A DNA stretch of 7,402 nt from NCBI GenBank assembly GCA_015663855.1, contig DQRJ01000075.1, positions 1-7,402 of the forward strand, read 5' to 3'. The notes beneath the pieces are model-generated. The model did no database searches. It was not told where the DNA came from and saw only the letters and a list, made by a program, of their open reading frames with translations. Origin of the DNA: Flavobacteriales bacterium. Its GTDB lineage: Bacteria; Bacteroidota; Bacteroidia; Flavobacteriales_D; Sanyastnellaceae. Below, piece by piece: positions 1-6,709 of the stretch (its first letter is position 1; each line of letters begins with the position of its first letter). Both the position numbers and the translations under genes were made by a program.

Positions 1-824
1 TATTAGCCTTCGCGTTCTCACTAGATAGCGATGCACAAGTACAAAATGTTCTTGATGGAGCATATGTAAAAGAAACTAATCTTACCAAACGAGTAATACC
101 ATACCCTTACTTGCGTGAGGCGGATGTTATGTATTTCCGTCGTATTTGGCAGGAGATGGACTTGAAGCAGAAAATTAATCATCCATATTATTACCCCGTT
201 GAACCAATTCAAGATAGAAAGAATCTATTTGATGTAATTCGCGATGGTTTACTTGTCGAAGGCTCATTGGTTGCTTATAGCCCTGGACCAACAGGTGAAG
301 AAGATGAATTTACTTTACCTATTACTGCTGATAGTATTAGGAGTATTTTGAATCCTGTAACGTACATAGATGTTTGGGATGATTTTGGAGATAAGATTGG
401 TAGTAATGCCGTTAGAAATCCTATTGAATCTGAGAATATTACTAGATATCGTTTGAAAGAAGATTGGATTTGGGATAGGCAACGAAGTGAGCGTTATGTT
501 CGAATTATTGGAATCGCTCCTATGATTGAAGGATTTGACAGAGATGGAGAGAGTATCGGTTACTCGCCTCTATTTTGGTTATACTACCCAGAGTGTCGCT
601 ACGTCTTCGCTAACGCAGATGTATTCAATCTATTTAACGATGCCCAGAGACGTACGTATGAGGATTTATTCCAAAAACGTTACTTTTCTAGTTATATAGT
701 AAAAGAATCAAACGTTTACGACAGACAAGTAGTAGAATACCAAAGAGGTATGGATGCTCTTGCTGAGTCTGAAAGAATTAAAGAAGAGTTGTTCCTATTG
801 GAGCACGATTTATGGCATTACTGA
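1..824 (+). CDS. gldN: GldN/PorN-type T9SS component, 5'-truncated by window edge
   Basis: This is the C-terminal, larger part of GldN, a periplasmic protein of the type IX secretion system that in family knowledge works with the GldK ring and the GldL/GldM motor in protein export and gliding. The frame is open from base 3 to the TGA at 822-824. A TTG at 111 could be mistaken for a start, but the family similarity begins before it. The visible protein begins LAFAFSLDSDAQ, which resembles the end of a lipid-free signal peptide, so only a few N-terminal residues are probably missing. Family-typical stretches are VIPYPYLREADVMYFRRIW, DLKQKINHPYYYP, NLFDVIRDGLLVEGSLVAY and the Trp/Tyr-rich segment PLFWLYYPECRYVFAN, near-typical length of about 270 residues. 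No catalytic motif is expected or seen. The gene ends just before a strong terminator, as expected for the last gene of a gldKLMN operon; the upstream genes lie outside the window. Identity is confident; the exact start cannot be seen. Confidence 0.93.
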   Translation, partial: LAFAFSLDSDAQVQNVLDGAYVKETNLTKRVIPYPYLREADVMYFRRIWQEMDLKQKINHPYYYPVEPIQDRKNLFDVIRDGLLVEGSLVAYSPGPTGEEDEFTLPITADSIRSILNPVTYIDVWDDFGDKIGSNAVRNPIESENITRYRLKEDWIWDRQRSERYVRIIGIAPMIEGFDRDGESIGYSPLFWLYYPECRYVFANADVFNLFNDAQRRTYEDLFQKRYFSSYIVKESNVYDRQVVEYQRGMDALAESERIKEELFLLEHDLWHY

Positions 825-848
825 GAAATCAGCAAGTCACATGAACTT

Positions 849-883
849 AAACGGGAGGCTATATGGCTTCCCGTTTTTTATTT
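849..883 (+). terminator. Rho-independent terminator after gldN
   Basis: A stem formed by 849-859 (AAACGGGAGGC) and 866-876 (GCTTCCCGTTT) closes a 6-base loop TATATG. It pairs along its whole length with a single G-T wobble and runs into a T tract at 874-879 followed by ATTT. It lies 25 bases after the gldN stop and before the ABC-F start, so it separates the two transcription units. The loop and stem would have to be translated if the ABC-F gene began at the in-frame ATG at 841, which argues against that start. Confidence 0.92.
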
Positions 884-885
884 AC

Positions 886-893
886 GACCTTTG
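886..893 (+). promoter_or_regulatory. Possible Bacteroidota -7 element before the ABC-F gene
   Basis: GACCTTTG differs at one base from the Bacteroidota -7 consensus TAnnTTTG. It sits just after the gldN terminator and 7 bases before the ATG at 901, where a promoter for the ABC-F gene is needed. No good -33 TTG is seen about 20 bases upstream, because that space is the terminator stem and T tract. If real, transcription would begin at or within a few bases of the ATG, giving a leaderless or nearly leaderless mRNA. The call is weak; low-level read-through of the terminator is the alternative. Confidence 0.2.
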
Positions 894-900
894 CGGCCGC

Positions 901-2889
901 ATGCTAACAGTTACACAACTTGGGGTACATTTCGGTGATAGAACCCTATTCGAAGGATTAAATTTATTTATCGGAAAGAGAGATCGTATAGGTCTTGTAG
1001 GTAGAAATGGTGCGGGGAAGTCAACGTTGATGTATATCCTTGCAGGAATAAATAAAGCATCTGAAGGAACTGTTAGTTATCCGAATGATTATAGGATAGG
1101 ATACTTACCTCAGGAGATGAAGCATAACGAAAGTGCTACAGTATTTGAGGAAGCGGCTAGTGCGTTTGCCGAAGTAAAGCAATTAGAGGAAAGAATCGTA
1201 GAAATCACTGACGAAATATCTACAAGGCTGGATTACGAGAGTAATGAATATTCTGCGTTGATTGACGAGTTGACCGAATCTAATCAAAGACTTGATATCA
1301 TTGGGGCTGGTAATTTGGAGGAAAATATTCAACGAATTTTACAGGGTTTGGGATTTAAACCTGAAGATCTTCATCGGCAGATGAACGAGTTTAGTGGTGG
1401 TTGGAAAATGAGAGTCGAGTTAGCAAAACTGCTACTTGTCAATCCAAACCTACTTTTACTCGATGAGCCGACGAACCACCTCGATATTGAAAGTATCGAA
1501 TGGTTAGAGGGCTTTTTGAATAACTATCCTGGTGCGATTTTGCTTATCTCACACGATAGAATGTTCTTAGATACATTGACAGAGAGAACTATCGAAATTA
1601 GTCCTTATAGATTGTATGACTTTAAGGCACCGTATTCGAAATACCAGGTTTGGCGTGAAGAAGAGAGAGAGAGGCAATTGCAAGCTCAGAAAAACCAAAA
1701 GAAATACATTGAGGAGACTCAGGTATTGATCAACAAGTTTAGGGCTAAGAAGAATAAAGCGGCTTTCGCGCAATCTCTTATTAAGAAGCTTGATAAATTG
1801 GAAAGAGTTGAGGTAGATGCTTCGGATAACGCTAAGATTAAGTTTAGGTTTCCTCCTGCTCCTCGTACAGGGAAGGTGATCTTCGAATCGAAGGGGTTAG
1901 AGAAATCGTTTGGGGATCTCGATGTTTTTACGGCCTTGGACTTTATAATGGCGCGTCATGATAAGGTGGCGTTCGTCGGTAAAAACGGGGCGGGTAAGAC
2001 TACTTTGACTCGTATTTTACTCGATTTGGAATCTTATAAAGGCGAGTTTACGAAGGGGCACAATGTGGATATTGGGTATTATGCCCAAAACCAAGCGGAA
2101 GAACTAAATGGGAAGATTACCGTTCTTGAAACATTAGAGGCAGAAGTTACTGTTGAGAGTAATGTGAACTTGAGATCGATGTTAGGATCGTTCTTGTTTT
2201 CTGGAGAAGATGTGGATAAGAAGGTGAGCGTTCTTAGTGGAGGTGAGAAAGCGAGGCTAGCACTTTGTAAGCTCTTGTTACATCCATATAATGTACTGAT
2301 ACTCGATGAGCCGACGAACCACCTTGATTTGAAGTCTAAATCGGTTTTGAAGGGCGCTTTGCAAGCATTTGATGGATCTTTAATCGTGGTTTCACACGAT
2401 AGAGACTTCTTGAGCGGGCTTACTAACTTTGTGTACGAGGTCACTCCTTTTGGTCTTAAGCAGTATATAGGGGATATTAAGACTTTTCTGCATGCCAAAC
2501 ACGCTGAGAGTATCGGTGCTTATGAGGCATCTAAGACTGGCGAGAGGATGTTAGGAAAGGGTAAAAAGAGTGGTGGAGCTAATGGGGATAGTAAGGGCAA
2601 GAGTAAGGATTCATCGAGTAATAAAGATAATTACGAGAGTCGAAAGGCAAAGGATAAGGCGATTCGCAAGTTGACGAAGAAAATTTCACGGTTAGAGAAC
2701 TCGATTTCGGACGCTGAGGGGAAAATGAAATCTAAAAACGACGAAATTGCAAGTGCTGACCCTTCTGATAGGAAGAAAATGACGGACTTGTCATTTGAAT
2801 ACGAAGAGATTCAAAAACAGCACGACGATTCTGTGTCGGAATGGGAGAATGCGATAATCGAGAAGGAAGAGCTAGAGGAAGTAAGCTGA
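901..2889 (+). CDS. ABC-F family ATPase (YheS/Uup-like), duplicated ABC domains
   Basis: A 662-residue soluble protein with two ATP-binding cassettes and no membrane segments. ABC-F proteins bind the ribosomal E site and affect translation or antibiotic resistance. Cassette 1 has Walker A GRNGAGKST (34-42), signature FSGGWKMR (164-171), Walker B LLLLDEPTNHLD (184-195; catalytic Glu189) and H-loop His218. The charged inter-domain linker, about 250-305, contains FRAKKNKAAFAQS and LDKLERVEV, as in YheS-type members. Cassette 2 has Walker A GKNGAGKTT (360-368), signature LSGGEKAR (445-452), Walker B with Glu470 and His499. Both sites look intact. The tail has a Gly/Ser/Lys-rich disordered segment (about 550-578) and then a charged coiled coil (about 580-660). 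The ATG at 901 is chosen because family similarity starts at MLTVTQL; the frame is open farther upstream, but that stretch is the terminator and the end of gldN. No Shine-Dalgarno sequence is seen. The subfamily and any resistance role are not settled; YheS-like is the best guess. Confidence 0.93.
   Translation: MLTVTQLGVHFGDRTLFEGLNLFIGKRDRIGLVGRNGAGKSTLMYILAGINKASEGTVSYPNDYRIGYLPQEMKHNESATVFEEAASAFAEVKQLEERIVEITDEISTRLDYESNEYSALIDELTESNQRLDIIGAGNLEENIQRILQGLGFKPEDLHRQMNEFSGGWKMRVELAKLLLVNPNLLLLDEPTNHLDIESIEWLEGFLNNYPGAILLISHDRMFLDTLTERTIEISPYRLYDFKAPYSKYQVWREEERERQLQAQKNQKKYIEETQVLINKFRAKKNKAAFAQSLIKKLDKLERVEVDASDNAKIKFRFPPAPRTGKVIFESKGLEKSFGDLDVFTALDFIMARHDKVAFVGKNGAGKTTLTRILLDLESYKGEFTKGHNVDIGYYAQNQAEELNGKITVLETLEAEVTVESNVNLRSMLGSFLFSGEDVDKKVSVLSGGEKARLALCKLLLHPYNVLILDEPTNHLDLKSKSVLKGALQAFDGSLIVVSHDRDFLSGLTNFVYEVTPFGLKQYIGDIKTFLHAKHAESIGAYEASKTGERMLGKGKKSGGANGDSKGKSKDSSSNKDNYESRKAKDKAIRKLTKKISRLENSISDAEGKMKSKNDEIASADPSDRKKMTDLSFEYEEIQKQHDDSVSEWENAIIEKEELEEVS
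1457..1481 (+). repeat. 25-base direct repeat, copy 1 (Walker B of cassette 1)
   Basis: This stretch, coding for the LDEPTNHL part of the first Walker B, is identical base for base with 2300-2324 in the second cassette. The two copies lie 843 bases (281 codons) apart and in the same frame. A shorter 12-base match over the H-loop (1549-1560 and 2392-2403) has the same offset. Protein conservation explains the amino acids but does not by itself require the same codons. Confidence 0.9.
2300..2324 (+). repeat. 25-base direct repeat, copy 2 (Walker B of cassette 2)
   Basis: Second copy of the repeat at 1457-1481, coding for the LDEPTNHL part of the second Walker B. The match ends sharply on both sides: the base before is T in copy 1 and A in copy 2 one position out, and the base after is C in copy 1 and T in copy 2. 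Confidence 0.9.
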
Positions 2890-2903
2890 AAATTTACTTA
2901 GCT
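2870..2903. other. Imperfect hairpin across the convergent stop codons
   Basis: AGTAA (2880-2884) can pair with TTACT (2894-2898), and AGCTA (2870-2874) with TAGCT (2899-2903), leaving a 5-base bulge (2875-2879) and a 9-base loop. The structure covers the ABC-F TGA (2887-2889) and the rluD TAA (2896-2894). There is no T tract on either side, so a terminator role in both directions is only possible, not shown. No better terminator was found for either gene. Confidence 0.2.
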
Positions 2904-3937
2904 ATACCTTCGAGGTAAACCTTCCACTTTTCTATTATCTCACTCATATCATCGGGTAGGTCTGATTCAAAAGAAACGAACTTGCCTGTTCCAGGGTGAA
3001 TAAATCCGAGAGTCTTTGCGTGTAGAGCTTGTCTTGGCAATATTGAGAAACAGTTACGTAAGAAAGAGTTGTACTTCCCTCCTGGCGATCCTTTTACTGC
3101 AGAATTTCCACCATATCGAGGGTCACCGAATAATGGGTGACCGATATGTTGCATATGAACACGGATTTGGTGTGTACGACCCGTTTCTAATTTACACTCA
3201 ATAAGAGTAACCGGGCCGAGGCGTTCTAAGACTCTGTAGTGAGTTACTGCGTTCTTCCCATCCTCGCCGTCGGGATAAACAGCTTGTACTGTTCTATTGC
3301 TTCGTGAGCGGCCTACGTGGCCTTCTACCGTGCCGTCATGCTTCACATCACCCCAAACTAGGGCATGGTATCGTCTTTCAACAGTACGTTCAAAGAATTG
3401 CTCGCTAAGAACAGTAAGAGATCGCTCAGTCTTTCCCAGAACCATTAAACCAGTCGTATCCTTATCAAGTCTGTGGACAAGTCCCGGTCTAGGAGTTGGT
3501 GAACCCGCTACAGAAGGAAGGGATTGTAGATGATGTAAAACCCCATTCACTAAAGTCCCTGTAAAATTTCCATGACCAGGATGCACCACCAGATCTGTAG
3601 GCTTATTTAGTACCAAAACCGTATCATCCTCATATACAATATTCAAATCCATCTCCTCAGGAAATAGTTCGAATTCGAATACGGGTTGTGGAAGTTCAAC
3701 AGTAATGGTTTGGCCTGGGCGAACTTTGAAATTCGACTTTACGGATTCTCCATCTACACGAATATAGCCTGACTTAGCAGCCATTTGAAGCTTATTGCGA
3801 CTCACATTGGCAATACGACTAATCAAGAATTTGTCAACTCTGAGAGCTTCTTGGCCTGGGTCTACGAAAATTTTATGATGTTCGAATAACTCTTCAGACT
3901 CATCGATTGGGTCGTTGTTTTCTCCTTTATCAGTCAT
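2894..3937 (-). CDS. rluD: RluD/RluA-family 23S rRNA pseudouridine synthase
   Basis: A 347-residue cytoplasmic enzyme of the RluA family, which isomerises uridines in RNA; RluD-type members modify helix 69 of 23S rRNA. An S4 RNA-binding domain occupies about residues 31-82 (LRVDKFLISRIANVSRNKLQ, then GYIRVDG and VRPGQTITV). The catalytic domain follows, with YEDDTVLVLNKPTDLVVHPG (about 102-121), the active-site motif HRLDKDTTG (155-163, catalytic Asp158), and the conserved GRTHQIRVHM (253-262) and HPLFGDPRYGG (267-277). Between PRYGG and the RQALHA motif (302-307) lies a segment KGSPGGKYNSFLRNCFSI, seen in Bacteroidota homologues by recollection. Length is slightly above the E. coli enzyme (326 residues). 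The start ATG at 3937-3935 shares its A with the TGA of the upstream gene (TGATG), a layout typical of translational coupling by stop-restart. The stop TAA is 4 bases from the convergent ABC-F stop. The exact target uridine is inferred, and an RluC/RluA-like specificity cannot be excluded. Confidence 0.92.
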   Translation of the reverse strand: MTDKGENNDPIDESEELFEHHKIFVDPGQEALRVDKFLISRIANVSRNKLQMAAKSGYIRVDGESVKSNFKVRPGQTITVELPQPVFEFELFPEEMDLNIVYEDDTVLVLNKPTDLVVHPGHGNFTGTLVNGVLHHLQSLPSVAGSPTPRPGLVHRLDKDTTGLMVLGKTERSLTVLSEQFFERTVERRYHALVWGDVKHDGTVEGHVGRSRSNRTVQAVYPDGEDGKNAVTHYRVLERLGPVTLIECKLETGRTHQIRVHMQHIGHPLFGDPRYGGNSAVKGSPGGKYNSFLRNCFSILPRQALHAKTLGFIHPGTGKFVSFESDLPDDMSEIIEKWKVYLEGIAK

Positions 3938-5910
3938 CAGTGAGGAAGTATTACTAGTCGTTTTCCCGAAATGATTTTCTTACTATAAGAACGAGAATTA
4001 GAAATCATATTAACCCAGTAAATTCCACTTGGAAGGTCGCTTGTGTCAAAAGTGACTTTACCTGATTGAGAAACATTTCCTCTCATTATTTCACTTCCAT
4101 TCATAGAAAAAAGTCTCCAGTCTAAGGCTTCGTAAGCATTAAATGAAACTTCATATGAAGCTGGGTTAGGATAAAGTTCTGAGGAAATCACATCCGATGA
4201 AGATGCAGGAATTTCCGTAATATTAGTAAAAGGATTATCCCTTCCCGCTCTAAGAACTGGGTGGATCATTACCGACCCTTCAATTTCAGAACTAGCCCAA
4301 TTACTGCCAGGCCCTAATTTATAATGAAGGTTTCCCGCGTTTGCATTAGTGTTCTTATCGAGGCCGATATTCAATCTATCAACCTGTTGCTGTATGAATC
4401 CCACATGAATCACACCGCTCACGGCAATAGGATGGTCGCATGGATAGTAAGCAAACTGATCATACCCATCGGTGAAATATAGTGGAGAGTGGAATTGATA
4501 CATCGTATCTATTTGTTCTCCCGGAACTCCGGCATCATCAGCCCAAACCTTTATTACGAAGGTCTCCTGTTCTGCATTATCGTAAAATGGCGTAAAGTGA
4601 ATCAACAAACCATCTAAGGTATCAGGAATTGCAAGCGGATAGCGGACAGCTAACTGCCCACCAGCTGCTTCGAGAGCATAAGCTTTCTCTGCTGACCCGT
4701 CATCATAAGCGTAATAATTATCGAATACTTGCGTGAAGCCTATGCTGTCGTTATCAAAAACTGCGGTTTGGTTTGTGTAATAACCTACTTCTTCTTCCCA
4801 AATAGAAACCTTAAAAGACGCAATAGTATCAGATAATGAAGTGTCGAAGAATACTGAGCCAGCCACTCCTGAAGCATCCACTAAATTTGCTAAAAACTCT
4901 GTTGAAAAAGGTCCTACTTGAACACTAACGTTTTGGATGAATTCATTTTCGAAAGCTATAGGCTCTGACTCTCCGAACTGTATTGAGATTCCAGTGTCCT
5001 CTTGGTTATTAGGCCCAGATCCGAAGTTGTTATTCGCAACAACAAGAGTGTCACGCATATAAAACTCGGGGTTATCATAATAGTGAGTCCAAGGCATTGC
5101 AGAGAATGACCTCAAAAGCGAGTAAGCTGGATACTGAAAAGCTAACTCCTCAACAGGGTTTCCTGTCACTCCATTTGCTGAAACGAAAACGTAATCGATG
5201 TGCCATAAATCGGCATTCGCCATGAGAGTACCGTAATTTCTAAATCTGAATTGGAAAGCGTTGTGGAGATGTACTCCATCAGAAATCGGAATCACCACCT
5301 GTGTGAAGGTGTCTACAGGCACGCCTCCAGTTTGTTCCCACATTCTGGTCCATATATCACCATCTGCTCCTATTGATTTAAACTCCACTATCAATGTGTC
5401 TATGTCTATGTCAGGTGCATTTCCTATCCCCCCTCCTTCATACCAAAAAGAGAGCATCACTTCATCATCAACGGTCAAACCTCCTAAAAGAATCTCTCTC
5501 GAGGTTAATGTATCTGCCCAACCATGTGCGTCAATACTATTAAACTGATACGGATACCCTCCAGCATCTAAGCCGTCAAGTGTTGCAACACCGATAGTAG
5601 GTGGATTAATGGCAAACGTATTCGTTCGTCTAACGGGGCTCGAATCCCATCTTACAAGTTCAGGCCTATCAAATCCTGATTCTTCAAAAGAACTAGGCCA
5701 TGCAAAATCATCTAAAAAAGGCAATCCCATGGGCTCGCTACCACCTCTAACCTCCAAATTCAATGGAGATACTGTTGATAGATGTGCCGTTTGAAAATTA
5801 GGTGTAAATACCAAATCCTTTTCTATTTCTTGAGAAAAGACAGAGGTAGAAACCATCACAAAAGCAAGCAGAATGAAGAAACCTAAATTTATTTTATTTA
5901 CATTAATCAT
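3937..5910 (-). CDS. Secreted protein with T9SS type A sorting domain, function unknown
   Basis: A 657-residue exported protein. Residues 1-26 form a clear signal peptide (core LGFFILLAFVMV, likely cleavage after VFS before Q27). The C-terminal region, about 572-648, is a T9SS type A sorting domain: ELYPNPAS (578-585), WRLFSMNGSEI (598-608), DLPSGIYWVNM (625-635) and SYSKKIIS (641-648). The passenger seems to have two beta-rich parts. The first, about 60-245, has LPFLDDFAWP, NPPTIGVATLDGLD and FRFRNYGTLMANADLWHIDYV, which recalls the MAM/concanavalin-like modules common in Bacteroidota surface proteins. The second, about 395-555, starts at NYYAYDDGSAEKAY and has a single cysteine (491). No enzyme motif is recognised. 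The protein is expected at the cell surface or in the medium, exported by the T9SS to which GldN belongs. The ATG at 5910-5908 overlaps the end of the PASTA gene by 8 bases, and the stop overlaps the rluD start by one. Nine residues, GKRLVILPH, follow the usual sorting-domain end, which is unusual. Sorting class is confident; function is not known. Confidence 0.9.
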   Translation of the reverse strand: MINVNKINLGFFILLAFVMVSTSVFSQEIEKDLVFTPNFQTAHLSTVSPLNLEVRGGSEPMGLPFLDDFAWPSSFEESGFDRPELVRWDSSPVRRTNTFAINPPTIGVATLDGLDAGGYPYQFNSIDAHGWADTLTSREILLGGLTVDDEVMLSFWYEGGGIGNAPDIDIDTLIVEFKSIGADGDIWTRMWEQTGGVPVDTFTQVVIPISDGVHLHNAFQFRFRNYGTLMANADLWHIDYVFVSANGVTGNPVEELAFQYPAYSLLRSFSAMPWTHYYDNPEFYMRDTLVVANNNFGSGPNNQEDTGISIQFGESEPIAFENEFIQNVSVQVGPFSTEFLANLVDASGVAGSVFFDTSLSDTIASFKVSIWEEEVGYYTNQTAVFDNDSIGFTQVFDNYYAYDDGSAEKAYALEAAGGQLAVRYPLAIPDTLDGLLIHFTPFYDNAEQETFVIKVWADDAGVPGEQIDTMYQFHSPLYFTDGYDQFAYYPCDHPIAVSGVIHVGFIQQQVDRLNIGLDKNTNANAGNLHYKLGPGSNWASSEIEGSVMIHPVLRAGRDNPFTNITEIPASSSDVISSELYPNPASYEVSFNAYEALDWRLFSMNGSEIMRGNVSQSGKVTFDTSDLPSGIYWVNMISNSRSYSKKIISGKRLVILPH

Positions 5911-6688
5911 TGATAATAAGTTGTTTACTTCTTCTCAAAACCAAATCGACAGATGTGCCTGCCTTTACTACTCCGGAAGAAGATGATGGATATTGTCTCG
6001 CAACTTGCGCTGTAGTTGAATCTTTCGATGTGAAAATTGAATCCCCGTATTCAACATGTCCAAGCGATAAAGAAGATTCTGTAAGCCTTTCAGTTGCGTC
6101 TATAAGAGTCAATCCAGAAAGCCATGGGATTCTGACTCTCACGCTTGATGCTTTGCCTACAACAAGAACAATCTTCGAATCACGTTGTCGTCTATCATCC
6201 GGTCCAAGTGGAAAACCACGAGATTCAACCCTAACCACTTTACCTTCTAGAATAAGATTCGGCTCTTGTCGTTCTTCAACCTTAAACCCCTTTGACTCAA
6301 GAATATTTAATGCCAAACGAGCATCTTGTCCCTCAAACACCCCTATCCTCTCGTCAGGCGGAGTAATCCTAAATGTTGTGAGATAAATGGGTCGGCCACT
6401 TTTTACTGAACTCCCCGCTGGTGGAGATTGTTCCAGAACTGAACCAGGAACTGCAAACGAACTATAAACTGAGTCTAAATGAATTGGAACTAGTTCTAAT
6501 TCTTCAAGGACGAGAAACGCAGAGTCCTTAGATAAGGAAGTCAAATCAGGTACTAAACGCTCTGACCAAGGGCGACTATTCAATTGAAGAAACAACATGC
6601 TACCTCCGATAAGTACTACCCAAGAAATCCCTATCACCAAAATGGATTTAAGGAAAGCTTTACTAAATACGAATCGGCGTAAACTCAT
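5903..6688 (-). CDS. Membrane-anchored PASTA-domain protein
   Basis: A 261-residue protein with a short basic N-terminus (MSLRRFVFSKAFLK), one membrane segment (about 13-35, LKSILVIGISWVVLIGGSML) and a periplasmic part made of three PASTA repeats. The repeats are about 43-106 (VPDLTSLSKDSA, EQSPPAGSSVKSG), 113-179 (GRDARLALNILESKGF-like core, actually GQDARLALNILESKGF, then KIVLVVGK) and 183-252 (VRIPWLSGLTLIDA, QYPSSSSGVVKAGTSVDLVL). PASTA domains in other bacteria bind muropeptides or serve as spacers in Ser/Thr kinases and penicillin-binding proteins; here there is no kinase or transpeptidase domain, so a stand-alone envelope role is inferred. The ATG at 6688-6686 lies 21 bases after the purL stop, with an AT-rich leader and no Shine-Dalgarno sequence. 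The TAA at 5905-5903 lies inside the start of the T9SS cargo gene. From memory, a lone PASTA gene next to rluD is a recurring arrangement in Bacteroidota, but this was not checked. Confidence 0.9.
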   Translation of the reverse strand: MSLRRFVFSKAFLKSILVIGISWVVLIGGSMLFLQLNSRPWSERLVPDLTSLSKDSAFLVLEELELVPIHLDSVYSSFAVPGSVLEQSPPAGSSVKSGRPIYLTTFRITPPDERIGVFEGQDARLALNILESKGFKVEERQEPNLILEGKVVRVESRGFPLGPDDRRQRDSKIVLVVGKASSVRVRIPWLSGLTLIDATERLTESSLSLGHVEYGDSIFTSKDSTTAQVARQYPSSSSGVVKAGTSVDLVLRRSKQLIIND

Positions 6689-6709
6689 TTATCATAATAT
6701 TAGGATCGA

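Noticed and set aside
111..113. TTG as the start of gldN
   Set aside because: The frame and the family similarity continue upstream to the window edge, including what looks like the end of a signal peptide.
754..900. Longer N-terminus for the ABC-F protein, with starts at 754 or at the ATG at 841
   Set aside because: It would overlap the conserved end of gldN and run through the terminator hairpin; similarity to ABC-F proteins begins at the ATG at 901.
1657..1674. GA-rich simple repeat, possible slippage-based phase-variable tract
   Set aside because: It is short, imperfect, and codes for the acidic/basic linker EEERER in an intact frame; there is no sign of frame switching.
2079..2498. 139-codon open frame on the minus strand inside the ABC-F gene
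   Set aside because: It lies opposite the second cassette, whose motifs are all intact, and shows no family features.
3668..3679. 12-base palindrome TTCGAATTCGAA, possible operator
   Set aside because: It is inside rluD and arises from alternating Phe-Glu codons (FEFE), so coding explains it.
5261..5548. 95-codon open frame on the plus strand opposite the T9SS cargo gene
   Set aside because: Serine-rich antisense composition only, with no start context or domain; the minus-strand protein explains the region.
5910..6386. 158-codon open frame on the plus strand opposite the PASTA gene, with a signal-like start (MIISCLLLL)
   Set aside because: It is antisense to a clear conserved gene, has no recognisable domain, and its hydrophobic start is a by-product of the complementary codons.
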